In this document: positions 26,680-36,655 of the stretch, piece by piece | Position numbering within the stretch: position 1 is the first letter of the stretch | Layout: each line of letters starts with the position of its first letter | DNA from: Mesorhizobium loti | Lineage (GTDB): Bacteria; Pseudomonadota; Alphaproteobacteria; Rhizobiales; Rhizobiaceae | Reading direction: 5' to 3' | Assembly (NCBI GenBank): GCA_014189435.1 | Contig: CP050293.1 | Span: forward strand, 439,001 to 503,000 | Length of the DNA stretch: 64,000 nucleotides | Program-made: the position numbers and the translations under genes | Notes under the pieces: generated by a model | The model's database searches: none | Seen by the model: only the letters and a program-made list of their open reading frames with translations | What the model was told of the DNA's origin: nothing

Positions 26680-27717
26680 ATGGATCAGAACAAGCGGCCG
26701 ACGATCAGGGATGTAGCCGCCGAGGCCAATGTTTCGGTGGCCACCGTCAACCGGGTGCTGAGCGGCGCTGGTGCCGTGCGCCAGGGCACGCGCGAGCGCG
26801 TCAGGCTGGCGGCGGAGCAGATCGGCTTTTATGGCATGGGCGCGCTGCGCAGCCGCGTGGCGGCCGCCCGGCCGCGCTACCGGCTCGGTTTCCTGCTGCA
26901 CCAGCCCGGCCGTGCCTTCTACCGAAACATGGCCGAGGCGCTGCGCCTTGCAGCCGAAACGATGTCCGACTGCGAGATAGAGCTGCGCACGGAGTTTCTG
27001 GACGATCTGTCGCCACAAAACGTTGCTTCGCGGATGTTGGCCTTGGGCGCCGAATGCGATGCCGTCGGCGTCGTCGCCGCGGTCCATCCCCTCGTCACCC
27101 AGGCTGTGGATACGCTCAAGGCCCGCAACGTGCCGGTGTTTGCGCTGATCTCGCAGATCTCGGCGACGGGCCATGTGCGCTATATCGGGCTGGACAACTG
27201 GAAGGTTGGGCGCACCGCGGCCTGGGTGTTCGAGCATGTCTGCCGGGCGCCCGGCAAGCTCGGCATCCTCGTCGGCAATCACCGCTACCGCTGCCAGGAA
27301 ATGAACGAGAGCGGCTTTCGCTCCTATTTCCGCGAGCACGCCCCTGGCTTCACCCTGCTGGAACCGCTGCTGACCTTCGAATCGAGCGCCATCGCGCAGG
27401 AAATGACCGAAAAGCTGCTGAACGAAAATCCCGATCTGTCGGGCCTTTATGTCGCCGGCGGCGGCATCACCGGCGCCATCGCGGCGTTGCGTTCCACCGG
27501 GCGGGCCGGCAGCCTCGTCGTCGTCGGCTATGAGCTGATGGACTCGACGCGCCCGGCACTGCTCGACGGCACGCTGACCTTTGTCATTTCGCACCCGCTC
27601 GCCCGCATCGCGCAGGAAGCGCTGGCCGGCATGGTCCGCGCCGTCTCCGCCCCGAACGACGGCGGCAACTTCACGACGATCCTGCCCTTCGAGATCTACA
27701 CCCGCGAGAACATCTAG
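26680..27717 (+). CDS. LacI family transcriptional regulator
   Basis: A 345-residue regulator. The helix-turn-helix is TIRDVAAEANVSVATVNRVL with the hinge-type GAVRQGTRERVRLAAEQIGF, followed by a periplasmic-binding-protein-like effector domain (YRLGFLLHQPGRAFYRNMAE ... VGYELMDSTRPALLDGTLTF). It reads divergently from the hydroxylase/importer operon with a 288-base gap holding candidate operators. It most likely represses that operon until the imported substrate or a product binds it. Confidence 0.95.
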   Translation: MDQNKRPTIRDVAAEANVSVATVNRVLSGAGAVRQGTRERVRLAAEQIGFYGMGALRSRVAAARPRYRLGFLLHQPGRAFYRNMAEALRLAAETMSDCEIELRTEFLDDLSPQNVASRMLALGAECDAVGVVAAVHPLVTQAVDTLKARNVPVFALISQISATGHVRYIGLDNWKVGRTAAWVFEHVCRAPGKLGILVGNHRYRCQEMNESGFRSYFREHAPGFTLLEPLLTFESSAIAQEMTEKLLNENPDLSGLYVAGGGITGAIAALRSTGRAGSLVVVGYELMDSTRPALLDGTLTFVISHPLARIAQEALAGMVRAVSAPNDGGNFTTILPFEIYTRENI

Positions 27718-27885
27718 CTCATAACGCTAACGCAACGGCATGCATGAGCGGGTGCTTCGGCGCGTTGTCGTTCGCCGCCGTTGGTCCTTCGAGGCTTCCT
27801 ATGCTTTGGTCCTGGATGTAATGTATATCAGCACGAATAAAATTAACGATGTAGCATTTTGATTGATGGCGAGGGGGGGCGCCGA

Positions 27886-28089
27886 ATGGTGAAGTTCAAC
27901 TTCGATGGGCCTCCTGTGGACGACGAGACTGTCGACACATCGGCCGAATGTCAGCGCCAATTGCTGCCTCTCATCCGTGAGATCGTTCAGGCGGCGGTCG
28001 CTGCCGGGTGGAACCAGGACGATGTTCTTTTGGCCTTTGTGGAACTTGCATGGGGTTTGTACGAGAATCGTCGCGATGATCTGCAATGA
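27886..28089 (+). CDS. Small hypothetical protein
   Basis: A 67-residue acidic protein (MVKFNFDGPPVDDETVDTSA ...) with a helical middle (LLPLIREIVQAAVAAGWNQD) and no signal peptide. It follows a GAGGGGGGG stretch that could serve as a ribosome-binding site. Base composition and codon use look coding and better than the antisense alternative. I do not recognise a function. It lies alone between the LacI gene and the AraC genes. Confidence 0.55.
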   Translation: MVKFNFDGPPVDDETVDTSAECQRQLLPLIREIVQAAVAAGWNQDDVLLAFVELAWGLYENRRDDLQ

Positions 28090-28375
28090 CGGCAGCGAAC
28101 CCGGTAGCTCGCGTCGGCTTGTTGCATGGCCAGCCGAAGTGGCCGAATTATCCCCAAGCCCAATGGGTGCGCTGCGTTGATGAAGGGGCTCTCCATCGAG
28201 TAGGAAAAAATGTTCTAGAACTTCCTTTGTCGGCCATATTTTTTCTTCTTATCCCGAACAAAATTTTTTCTTTGCGCACGGGCGTTATTCACTATCCGCG
28301 GCATGTGCGTTACGCTGGGTCCGGGTCGGGCTAAGGGGGATTTCAGGCAGCAGGCAAAGCGGCTGAGGCCAGGCG
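28090..28375. other. Intergenic region before the AraC genes
   Basis: About 285 bases with no convincing gene. It has AT-rich stretches (TTTTTTCTTCTT near 28240) and the 10-base palindrome GTTCTAGAAC at 28212-28221. It presumably holds the promoter of the AraC-family gene at 28376. Confidence 0.5.
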
Positions 28376-29299
28376 ATGAAACATGCGGACGAGGCTAGGG
28401 AAAGCGGCGATTCCCGAGGCGTCGATCAGGATCGGACAGCTCGGTATGTCCTGGATATAATTCCCGAAAGTGCCGGGCCCAGAAGAGCCACCGCGCGGGG
28501 CAGTGTAATACATTCCGTCCGTGGTCCCGGATCGCAGACATTCCTGGCCAAGGAGCATTCCACGGGAATTGTGCTGAGGCCCATCCGCAAGTTGAGAGCC
28601 TCGCTCGGCAGCGACAGGATCATCGAATACGATGCGCCTGTCGGATGCCTCGTGATCAATCCCGCGGGTGTGGACAGCAGCCTCGCCTGGTCGGCGACCA
28701 GGGAAAATGCCGTCGTTTCCATAGCCCCCGAAGCGCTGATGGAGTTGGCGGCTCACGAATTCGATGTCGGCGATGTCGAACTCGAGCCGCCCGCGTTCGG
28801 CACGGTCGACCTGCGGGCTCTCAACATAGCCCAGATGATCACTGCCGAACTGACCGGGCAGATGCCTCCGAACGAACTTTATCTGGACTCGCTGCTCACG
28901 GTGTTCGGGGTGCATTTGCTGCGCACCTACACGAGCCGCAGCAGGCAGGCCGTGTCGCCCAAAGGCGGGCTCTCAGCCGTTGGCGCTCGACGCGTGCGCG
29001 AATATCTCGACGAGAATTTCGTGCGAAAAGTAATGGTCGCCGAACTGGCTTCCGTTGCGGGGGTTTCCCCCAACCATTTCATCGCAAGGTTCGCCAGGAC
29101 GTTCGGCATGCCGCCGCATCGCTATCTGATCAATCTGCGCCTGGACCTGGCTGAGAAATTGCTCGTCGGTGGCGAGTTCGCGATCGCGGAAGTCGCCTAC
29201 CTCACCGGGTTCTCGGACCAGAGCCATCTGGCCGCTACCATGAAGAAGTACAGGGGGAGAACGCCGACCAGGACCGGACAGGCTTCGGTCAAAAATTGA
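28376..29299 (+). CDS. AraC family transcriptional regulator
   Basis: A 307-residue regulator. The C-terminal double helix-turn-helix begins near RRVREYLDENFVRKVMVAEL and includes ASVAGVSPNHFIARFARTFG, then the second HTH IAEVAYLTGFSDQSHLAATM with the family signature KKYRGRTP. The N-terminal 190 residues would be the sensing domain but show no family I can name. The same DNA-binding sequence type recurs in the following shorter gene, and both lie directly upstream of the trimeric autotransporter, so control of adhesion is possible. Confidence 0.9.
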   Translation: MKHADEARESGDSRGVDQDRTARYVLDIIPESAGPRRATARGSVIHSVRGPGSQTFLAKEHSTGIVLRPIRKLRASLGSDRIIEYDAPVGCLVINPAGVDSSLAWSATRENAVVSIAPEALMELAAHEFDVGDVELEPPAFGTVDLRALNIAQMITAELTGQMPPNELYLDSLLTVFGVHLLRTYTSRSRQAVSPKGGLSAVGARRVREYLDENFVRKVMVAELASVAGVSPNHFIARFARTFGMPPHRYLINLRLDLAEKLLVGGEFAIAEVAYLTGFSDQSHLAATMKKYRGRTPTRTGQASVKN

Positions 29300-29593
29300 A
29301 AGTTCAAGCTATGGCAAGGGACTGTGCCTGCTGATGCATGATCAAAGATCGGAATTTCCTACAAAGCTTCCGGAATTTTCCAAAATACATCCACCACAAA
29401 CATGCCCAAGCCTGCGTGGGAGCCATTCGGAATACGATGCAGCCTCGACATTATCCGCCACGTGGCCGAATCGATGAAATGAACTGGACTGGCGACGCGG
29501 ATGCGGTTCGATCAATCACGAATTGTTTTGCAGGGGAACGGGGAGGGAGGCCTCGGGTTGGACCTCATCTGGGACGTATCAGGAGGCCGAAAA

Positions 29594-30013
29594 ATGCCGG
29601 GCGATGATGGTTTCCCCGGATCGGTTTTCGGTAACAATTCGGGGCAGCCGACGTTCAACGCGAAAGGCGGGCTTTCCGTGCGCAGCACACGCCGTGTGCA
29701 GGAATTCCTGGACAAGAACTTTACGCGCAAGCTGGCGCTTGCCGAGATGGCCGCGATTTGCGGTCTTTCACCCTATCACTTCATGCGGGCTTTCTCGAGG
29801 ACGTTCGGGATGCCGCCGCACCAGTACGTCCTCAAGCTGCGGCTGGATTTCGCTGAAAGACTGCTTGCCGACAGCCGCATGACGATCGCCGACATCGCTC
29901 ATCTGAGCGGTTTTTCAAGCCAGAGCCACTTTACCACCGTGATGAAGAAATATCGGGGTGTAACGCCATTGCAGGCGCGGCTGAGCAAGGTTAATTCAAA
30001 GGTTAAGCGATAA
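29594..30013 (+). CDS. Short AraC-type regulator consisting mainly of the DNA-binding domain
   Basis: About 139 residues from the ATG at 29594, which follows AGGAGG at 29581-29586 with 7 bases between. Nearly all of it is the AraC double helix-turn-helix (RRVQEFLDKNFTRKLALAEM ... ADIAHLSGFSSQSHFTTVM, MKKYRGVTP). It is close to the C-terminus of the preceding regulator, by eye well over half identical. It lacks a sensing domain. It could be a stand-alone regulator or what remains of a tandem duplicate. It ends about 190 bases before the autotransporter start. Confidence 0.75.
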   Translation: MPGDDGFPGSVFGNNSGQPTFNAKGGLSVRSTRRVQEFLDKNFTRKLALAEMAAICGLSPYHFMRAFSRTFGMPPHQYVLKLRLDFAERLLADSRMTIADIAHLSGFSSQSHFTTVMKKYRGVTPLQARLSKVNSKVKR

Positions 30014-30205
30014 ATCGCCTGTGATATTGATCAAATACCGCTTATCAAAGCGCGGTCTAAAGTAACTATCCGTTAACTCCTGCTGGGTTGCTCCAGTCTT
30101 TTCTCACGAGGCAGCAATTTCCTGAAATACGGCAAACCGGAATCATGTCTTCTTGGCGTGAGTTCGAATTGTCAGACATTTCATGCCGGCCAGCGGAGAG
30201 GGACC

Positions 30206-33200
30206 ATGACCGACAATCGCATTTCGAGTGGCTCGTTTGTGCAGCGTCAGGCAGTGCATTTCGCCGGGCACTGGATTGCGGGCGCCGATTTCGGCTCTCG
30301 CTCGCTTCGCCGCCGCCTGATGGCGGTATTGCGCATGGCGCACCGCGTACTCGGCATGCGCCGCAAGGGACATGGGCTCGGCATGCTCGGCAACGGCAGG
30401 GTTCTGGCAGCGGCGCTGGGTGCGATCGCATTGGGCGGCATCGCCACGCCGGCATTGGCACAGGTTTTCGGCGGCGGCGGCACGGCAAACGGAGTACGCG
30501 GTATCGCGTTTGGATCCGGAGCCGTGCAGAACGGAGCCGATTCAATAGCCGAGGGCACCAACGCCAATGCGGGCAGCCAGAATGCCGTCGCAATCGGCTT
30601 CCAGTCGCTCGCGACCCAGATAAACTCCATCTATCTTGGCTCGCGCACCGTCGCGGGAACGGGCGCTACCGCGCCGGGCGCGATCGGCATCGGAACGGAT
30701 GTCACGGCGTCTCTGAACGACGCCGTAGCGATAGGCCGCCAGTCCGTTGCGTCAGCGCAATATTCGGTGGCTCTCGGTCTGTTTGCAAGTGCCACAGGCG
30801 CGGGTGGTGCGATGGCACTGGGCCAAGGCACGATCTCAAGCGGTGTCAATTCGGTAGCGCTCGGCGTTCAGGCCCAAGCCCTCGGGGCTGGCGCCAACGC
30901 CCTGGGCACCTTTTCCACCGCTTCGGGAGGGAATTCCACCGCCCTCGGTACCAGCTCCACGGCCAGCAACAACTATGCGACAGCCGCAGGCTGGGGATCC
31001 GTCGCCAGCGGCGCCGATTCCGCTGCCGTAGGACGTGAGGCCGTCGCGTCGGCGCTTGACTCAACGGCGATGGGATACATAGCCAAGGCCTCGGGCCAAT
31101 ACAGCACCGCCGTCGGCGCCAACGCCAATGCCTCAGCGACGTCCAGCACCTCGATCGGCCAGAACACGGCTGCGTCGGGCGTTCAAGCGACCGCTCTCGG
31201 CTTCAACGCCAATGCCAGCTTCCTGAATTCGACCGCCCTGGGCGCGAACTCCACCGCCAGCGCCGCGCAGGCGACCGCGCTGGGGCTGGGCGCCACCGCG
31301 AGCGGTGTAGACAGCACGGCGGTCGGCATGCAAGCCAATGCGAGCGCGCAAGACGCCATCGCCATGGGCACTACGTCAATTGCGAGTGGTGCCGCCAGCA
31401 CAGCGGTTGGCAATACGGCCGTTGCCAGCGGCGCAAACGCCTCCTCGTTCGGGTCCGGAGCGAACGCGATAGGAGACAATTCTCTCGCCGCCGGCGTCAG
31501 TGCCAGCTCGGCCGGCGCGCAGTCGGTGGCTCTCGGCATCGGCACCGTAGCCAGCGCCGACAATTCCACTGCCGTCGGACGTGAATCCCGCGCCACCGGA
31601 CTCAACAGCACCGCGCTCGGCCGCGGCGCCCAAAGCAGCGCCGTGAACTCCATCTCTCTCGGCGCCGGGACGAGGGCGTCCGGGATAGGTTCCGTCTATG
31701 TCGGCTCGAGCACTTTTGCAACGAGCGCCAGTGGAGACAACGCCATCGGCATCGGCACGGACGTGACGGCATCCGAGGACGACGCCATTGCGATGGGACG
31801 CGACAGCCAGGCGACGGCAACCAACGCCGTCGCGGTCGGTCTACAGTCCGCCGCGCTCTCCGCCGACTCCGTCGCCATCGGCACGGGCGCGACTGCCGAT
31901 GGCGGCAAGGCCGTGGCCATCGGCGCCGGCAACGCAGCGTATGGTGACGGCGCGGTCGCCATCGGCGATCCGAGCTATGCCAGCGGCACCGGCGCCTTCA
32001 CCGGCGGCGCCAACAACATCGCCAACAGCGACGGCACGGCGAGCGCCACCGCGGCCAATATGGCCAACGGCGCGGTCGCCATCGGCAACAGCAACAAGGC
32101 GATCGGGCAAGGCTCCGTGGCGCTGGGCAACGGCTCGACAGCGGGCGCCGCCGGCCTCGCCGGCAATGTCGCGCTGGGCGATGGCGCCACCGCGGCGGCA
32201 AGCTCCGGCGACGTGGCGCTGGGCTCGGGCTCGGTGACCGCCACGGCCGTCGGCACGGCCAGTGGGGTGGTCAACGGCACGACCTATGCCTTCCAGGGCA
32301 CCAACCCGACCTCGACGGTCAGCATCGGCGCGCCCGGTGCGGAACGCACCATCACCAATCTGGCTGCGGGGCGGGTCAGCGCGCTCTCGACTGACGCGAT
32401 CAACGGTTCGCAGCTCTTCGCCACCAACCAGGCGGTCGACGCCATCGGCACGACGCTCAACAGCATCAATGTCGGCGGCGGCATCAAGTATTTCCATGCC
32501 AATTCGACCTTGCCGGATTCCCAGGCCCTTGGAACGGATTCCGTCGCGGTCGGGCCGAATGCCGTGGCCAACAATGCCGGCGATGTGGCGATCGGCCTGA
32601 ATTCCACATCAGGCACCACCACGGCGGTTGGCGGCGCGACGATCGGCGGCGTGAACTATACCTTCGCTGGCACTACGCCGGCCGGCGCTTTCTCGGTCGG
32701 CTCGGCTGGAGCCGAACGCCAGATCCAGAATGTCGCGGCCGGACAGTTGAACGGCGGCTCGACCGACGCGGTCAACGGCTCGCAGCTCTTCGCCACCAAC
32801 CAGCAGGTCACGCAGAACACGACCGACATCGCCGCCATCGGCGGCAATGTGACCGGTCTCGGCGACACGATCAACAACATCGCCGGCGACACCTCGACCG
32901 CCTATACTGACGCCAATGGCGTTGGCATTCGCTATGCCCGCACCAACGAGGCCGGGCTGGCGCAAACCGATTCCTTCGCACAAGGGGTCGGCTCCACCGC
33001 CGTCGGCTACCAGGCGACCGCGACCGGCGTCAGCGCACTGGCGCTCGGCCGCGACAGCAACGCCAGCATCGACGGCAGCGTAGCGCTCGGCTCGGGTTCG
33101 GTCTCCGATCGCGCGATCGCTCCCGCTACCGGGCAACTGCCCGCCGGCCCATCCAACTTCATCCAGTACAACACGACCGACAAGACGCTACTCGGCGCCG

Positions 33201-34912
33201 TTTCGGTCGGCGACGCCACCTCCTACCGGCAGATCACCAATGTGGCCGACGGCACGCAGGATCAGGATGCGGTGACGGTGCGCCAACTCGCCGGCGCCAT
33301 CGCTGCCGTATCGGTCACCTCGACCAAGTATTTCCATACCAATTCGGCGGCGGTCGACTCGCTCGCGGTCGGCGCCGAGTCGGTCGCCGTCGGTCCGACG
33401 ACGGTCGTCAACGGCGACAACGGCATCGGCATCGGCAACGGCGCCATCGTCGACCAGACCGCGCCCGGCGGCACGGCCATCGGCCAGAACGCTCATGTGA
33501 TGCTGGCCGACGGTCTCGCGCTCGGCACCAATTCGCTGGCGTCCGGCATCCAATCGGTGGCGCTCGGCGCCGGCGCCCAAAGCACCTTCATCAACAGCGT
33601 CGCGCTGGGCGCGCAGTCCATCACCACGGTCGGCGCTCAGACCGGCTACACGGGCTTTGCGCTGACCGCCCCGCAGACCTCGGTCGGCGAGGTGTCGATC
33701 GGCGGCGCGGGAGCCGAACGCAAGCTCACCAATGTCGCGGCGGGTTCGGCCGAGACTGACGCCGTCAACGTCTCGCAGCTGCGCGGCGTGACGCAAAATA
33801 TCAGCAACCTGTTCGGCGGCGGCACCACGGTCAATCCCGACGGCTCGATCACCGGACCGACCTACACCGTCCAGGGCAACACCTACACAACCGTCTATGA
33901 CGGGCTCACGGCGGTCGACAACGCGCTGACCAACATCACCAATGGCGGCGGCATCAAGTATTTCCACGCCAACTCGACGCTGGCCGACTCCACCGCCAGC
34001 GGCACCGACAGCGTCGCGATCGGACCGGCCAGCGTGGCGAGCGGCACCAACAGCCTCGCCGCCGGCAATGGTTCGACCGCCACGGGTCAAGGCGCGGTGG
34101 CGCTCGGCCAGGGCGCCAAGGCTAACAATGCCAACGATGTGGCGCTCGGTTCCGGTTCGGTGACGCAGACCGCCGTCGGCACCTCCAGCACCGTCATCAA
34201 CGGCAAGACCTACGCCTTTGCCGGGACGACCCCGACCGGAACCGTCAGTGTCGGCGATGCCGGGGCCGAGAGGACGATCACCAATGTCGCGGCCGGACGG
34301 GTCAACGCCGGCAGCACCGATGCGATAAACGGCTCGCAGCTCTACGCCACCAACACGGCGGTCGAGGATTTGAAATCGGGCCTTGGATCGCTCACCCAGA
34401 ATGCGGTGACGTATGACACCAATCCGGACGGCAGCAAGAAGAACAGCATCACGCTGCAGGGCGGCGACGTCAACGCGCCGGTCGTCATCTCCAATGTCGG
34501 TCCCGGCGTTGCCGGCACCGATGCGGTCAACGTCAACCAGCTGAACCAGGGGCTGGCCACGAGCATCAACACGTCCAATACCTATACCGACAAGGTGGCG
34601 GCCACGACCTTGCAACAGGCCAACAACTACACCGACCAGAAGCTCAGCCAGCTCAATACGGACATCGGCGGCATACGCGACGAGGCGCGGCAGGCGGCCG
34701 CGATAGGCCTTGCCGCAGCCTCGCTGCGCTACGACGACCGGCCCGGCAAGTTGAGCGTCGCGGCGGGCGGCGGCTTCTGGCGGGACGCCGGCGCCTTCGC
34801 CTTTGGCGCGGGCTACACCAGCGAGGACGGCCGCATCCGCGGCAATGTGTCGGGCACGGCGGCGGGCGGAAATGTCGGCGTCGGCGCCGGCATCAGCTTC
34901 ACGCTGAACTGA
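30206..34912 (+). CDS. YadA-like trimeric autotransporter adhesin
   Basis: About 1568 residues. A long signal peptide (cleavage near ALA-QV, residue 85) carries an extended basic N-region. The head is hundreds of residues of YadA-type repeats such as SVALG, STALG and NAVAIG. At least six neck motifs follow, for example GAERTITNLAAGRVSALSTD and TDAVNVSQLRG, and three KYFH(A/T)NS motifs. The last 80 or so residues (IGGIRDEARQAAAIGLAAAS onward) form the YadA anchor that makes the trimeric outer-membrane pore. GGAGAGGGA before the ATG at 30206 favours this start over 30158. Surface attachment to host or matrix is the expected role. Confidence 0.93.
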   Translation: MTDNRISSGSFVQRQAVHFAGHWIAGADFGSRSLRRRLMAVLRMAHRVLGMRRKGHGLGMLGNGRVLAAALGAIALGGIATPALAQVFGGGGTANGVRGIAFGSGAVQNGADSIAEGTNANAGSQNAVAIGFQSLATQINSIYLGSRTVAGTGATAPGAIGIGTDVTASLNDAVAIGRQSVASAQYSVALGLFASATGAGGAMALGQGTISSGVNSVALGVQAQALGAGANALGTFSTASGGNSTALGTSSTASNNYATAAGWGSVASGADSAAVGREAVASALDSTAMGYIAKASGQYSTAVGANANASATSSTSIGQNTAASGVQATALGFNANASFLNSTALGANSTASAAQATALGLGATASGVDSTAVGMQANASAQDAIAMGTTSIASGAASTAVGNTAVASGANASSFGSGANAIGDNSLAAGVSASSAGAQSVALGIGTVASADNSTAVGRESRATGLNSTALGRGAQSSAVNSISLGAGTRASGIGSVYVGSSTFATSASGDNAIGIGTDVTASEDDAIAMGRDSQATATNAVAVGLQSAALSADSVAIGTGATADGGKAVAIGAGNAAYGDGAVAIGDPSYASGTGAFTGGANNIANSDGTASATAANMANGAVAIGNSNKAIGQGSVALGNGSTAGAAGLAGNVALGDGATAAASSGDVALGSGSVTATAVGTASGVVNGTTYAFQGTNPTSTVSIGAPGAERTITNLAAGRVSALSTDAINGSQLFATNQAVDAIGTTLNSINVGGGIKYFHANSTLPDSQALGTDSVAVGPNAVANNAGDVAIGLNSTSGTTTAVGGATIGGVNYTFAGTTPAGAFSVGSAGAERQIQNVAAGQLNGGSTDAVNGSQLFATNQQVTQNTTDIAAIGGNVTGLGDTINNIAGDTSTAYTDANGVGIRYARTNEAGLAQTDSFAQGVGSTAVGYQATATGVSALALGRDSNASIDGSVALGSGSVSDRAIAPATGQLPAGPSNFIQYNTTDKTLLGAVSVGDATSYRQITNVADGTQDQDAVTVRQLAGAIAAVSVTSTKYFHTNSAAVDSLAVGAESVAVGPTTVVNGDNGIGIGNGAIVDQTAPGGTAIGQNAHVMLADGLALGTNSLASGIQSVALGAGAQSTFINSVALGAQSITTVGAQTGYTGFALTAPQTSVGEVSIGGAGAERKLTNVAAGSAETDAVNVSQLRGVTQNISNLFGGGTTVNPDGSITGPTYTVQGNTYTTVYDGLTAVDNALTNITNGGGIKYFHANSTLADSTASGTDSVAIGPASVASGTNSLAAGNGSTATGQGAVALGQGAKANNANDVALGSGSVTQTAVGTSSTVINGKTYAFAGTTPTGTVSVGDAGAERTITNVAAGRVNAGSTDAINGSQLYATNTAVEDLKSGLGSLTQNAVTYDTNPDGSKKNSITLQGGDVNAPVVISNVGPGVAGTDAVNVNQLNQGLATSINTSNTYTDKVAATTLQQANNYTDQKLSQLNTDIGGIRDEARQAAAIGLAAASLRYDDRPGKLSVAAGGGFWRDAGAFAFGAGYTSEDGRIRGNVSGTAAGGNVGVGAGISFTLN

Positions 34913-34919
34913 GGCAGGA

Positions 34920-35477
34920 ATGAAAGGACTTGTTGCCCTGACCTGCCTGGCGCTCTGCGGCGGCCTCGTGCCGGCTGCCGGGCAGGTCGCGTCGCCCTAC
35001 AGGATCAAGCCTTCGGATGTGGTGCTGCCGCCCGACGTGAAATTGGGGACCTATCAGCGCACCATCCGTCCCTTCGAAAACTGGACGCTGATCTGCGACG
35101 AGAACCTCAAGGCCCGCAAGAAGGTCTGCAATGTCTCGCAAATCATCGAGGACGCGTCCGGCAAGATGGCCTTCAGCTGGTCGCTTGCCGCCACGCAGGA
35201 TGGCAAGCCTTACATGATCCTGCGCACCGCTCCGAACGCCAGGAGCGATGGCCTGGTGTCGCTGAAGTTCGAGGGACAGGCGCAGCCGATCGATGTGCAC
35301 CTGAACGGCTGCAACGAAATGGTCTGTGTCGGCATGTTGCCGGTCGGACCTGTGATGCGCCGACAGATAGCGCAAAATGCGACGCCGGCGATCTCTTACC
35401 CGACCGTCGATGGCGGGAAGATCACCGTGGCCGCGACGCTCAAGGGGCTGTCAGAGGCCCTTTCACCACTCAAATAA
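34920..35477 (+). CDS. IalB-family (invasion associated locus B) protein
   Basis: A 185-residue secreted protein with signal peptide (MKGLVALTCLALCGGLVPAA). The mature part has the IalB pattern: an aromatic/Trp-Cys segment (FENWTLICDE), later CNVSQIIED, the KFEG strand and the paired cysteines in LNGCNEMVCVGML. The family is linked to periplasm or surface and host-cell interaction in Bartonella and Brucella relatives, with the molecular role open. It begins 7 bases after the adhesin stop, so the two are probably cotranscribed. A second family member lies at 36652. Confidence 0.88.
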   Translation: MKGLVALTCLALCGGLVPAAGQVASPYRIKPSDVVLPPDVKLGTYQRTIRPFENWTLICDENLKARKKVCNVSQIIEDASGKMAFSWSLAATQDGKPYMILRTAPNARSDGLVSLKFEGQAQPIDVHLNGCNEMVCVGMLPVGPVMRRQIAQNATPAISYPTVDGGKITVAATLKGLSEALSPLK

Positions 35478-35490
35478 CCGGGGCACCACC

Positions 35491-36156
35491 ATGAGCCAGC
35501 AGGACCAGTTCACGTCCACAAAACGCCCCCCGACCGTCGAGGCGGATCGGCAGAGGCGGGTCGAGCCTCCACGGCGGCGCTGGCCACGCGTCGCCGGATA
35601 TTCACTGCTGGGGCTGGTCGTTGCGGGCCTCGGCTTCGCCGCTGGCAACTATGCCGCGATCGCCAATCTGGTCGGCAGCGCGACGGCCGCACAGCCTGAG
35701 ACAGCCAACCCGGCGCTTCCGGACACGCCTTTCCTCCAGCATGTCAAGCAAGCCGGGGTGCAGGCCTGTTCGACCATCTATCCGGTGCTCGGACAGATTT
35801 TGACGACCGGCACGAAATACAGCGTCAAATCACTGTGGAATGACCAGGCCGCCGACAAGCATGCTGTCCAGGCCTTTGTCGGCATGGATTATGCGTCGGA
35901 ACGCTATAGCGGGCCGGCCGCCGGCATCGTCTTCGCATCGCCCACCGCCTCGGGTTGCGAGGGGGCGATGGTGCGCGTGGCGCCATTCGCCAGCCCCTGC
36001 GCCGACATCCCGTCCATTCTGCCGCAGGGCAGCAAGATTACCGACCATCTCGGGCAGGTCGAAGTTTACGAGCTCGGCGGCAATGCCGGTGAAGCGCTTC
36101 TCCTGCCGACGGGCAAAAGCTGTGTGGTGATCTCCGTCGCTTCGGCGGCGAAGTGA
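35491..36156 (+). CDS. Hypothetical membrane-anchored protein
   Basis: A 221-residue protein from the ATG at 35491. A basic cytoplasmic N-terminus (QRRVEPPRRRWPRVAG) is followed by one membrane span (about residues 33-55) and a periplasmic domain of about 160 residues with four cysteines, which could form disulphides. I do not recognise a family. It lies between an IalB-family gene and a DUF4189 gene in the adhesin operon, so an envelope accessory role is plausible but unproven. Confidence 0.7.
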   Translation: MSQQDQFTSTKRPPTVEADRQRRVEPPRRRWPRVAGYSLLGLVVAGLGFAAGNYAAIANLVGSATAAQPETANPALPDTPFLQHVKQAGVQACSTIYPVLGQILTTGTKYSVKSLWNDQAADKHAVQAFVGMDYASERYSGPAAGIVFASPTASGCEGAMVRVAPFASPCADIPSILPQGSKITDHLGQVEVYELGGNAGEALLLPTGKSCVVISVASAAK

Positions 36157-36193
36157 GGCGAAGCGACCGGCGTTAAGGAAAGGGGTACCGACC

Positions 36194-36655
36194 ATGAGAT
36201 TGCGGGCTTTGGCAGTTTTTGGCTTGACCTTGTTGTGGAGCGGACACGTCGTCTCGGCCGACCTGGTGGCGCCGCCGGAGCCGCAGCAGGAGGAAAAAGG
36301 CATCTGGGCGGCGATCGCCTATTCGCAGACCGATAGCAAGTACGGCTTCTTCTGGGGCGCCGACAAGCGGCAGGAGGCGAAGGACATCGCGCAGAAATAT
36401 TGCGAGAACGCGGGCGGAAAGGCCTGCAACGTCGTCACGGTCTTCCGCAACCATCGCCATTGGAACGATGACGACGAGACCGGCTTTCCCTACAAGCACT
36501 GCGGTGCTCTTGCCGTGGCAGACAAAGTGGAGAACCGTTTCACGCCCTGGGGCGTGAACTCGGCCGAGACCCGCCGGGACGCGGAGGATCTGGCGTTGCA
36601 GGCCTGCGAAGCGACGGGAGAAAAATGCAAGATCCGCGAGTGGGTCTGCACATGA
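36194..36655 (+). CDS. DUF4189 domain-containing secreted protein
   Basis: A 153-residue protein with a signal peptide (MRLRALAVFGLTLLWSGHVV, cut after SA). The mature part has the DUF4189 pattern of repeated aromatic and cysteine positions: GIWAAIAYSQTDSKYGFFWG, AKDIAQKYCENAGGKACNVV, CGALAVAD, and a second A/C-rich repeat DAEDLALQACEATGEKCKIR. The domain has no settled activity. It overlaps the next IalB-family gene as ATGA. Confidence 0.85.
   Translation: MRLRALAVFGLTLLWSGHVVSADLVAPPEPQQEEKGIWAAIAYSQTDSKYGFFWGADKRQEAKDIAQKYCENAGGKACNVVTVFRNHRHWNDDDETGFPYKHCGALAVADKVENRFTPWGVNSAETRRDAEDLALQACEATGEKCKIREWVCT

Noticed and set aside
27799..28086. A 95-codon minus-strand frame opposite the small hypothetical gene
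   Set aside because: The plus-strand frame has better codon use and a purine-rich site before its ATG; the minus frame does not.
28086..28334. An 82-codon plus-strand frame
   Set aside because: No ribosome-binding site, mixed composition and a hydrophobic AT-rich stretch; looks like intergenic sequence.
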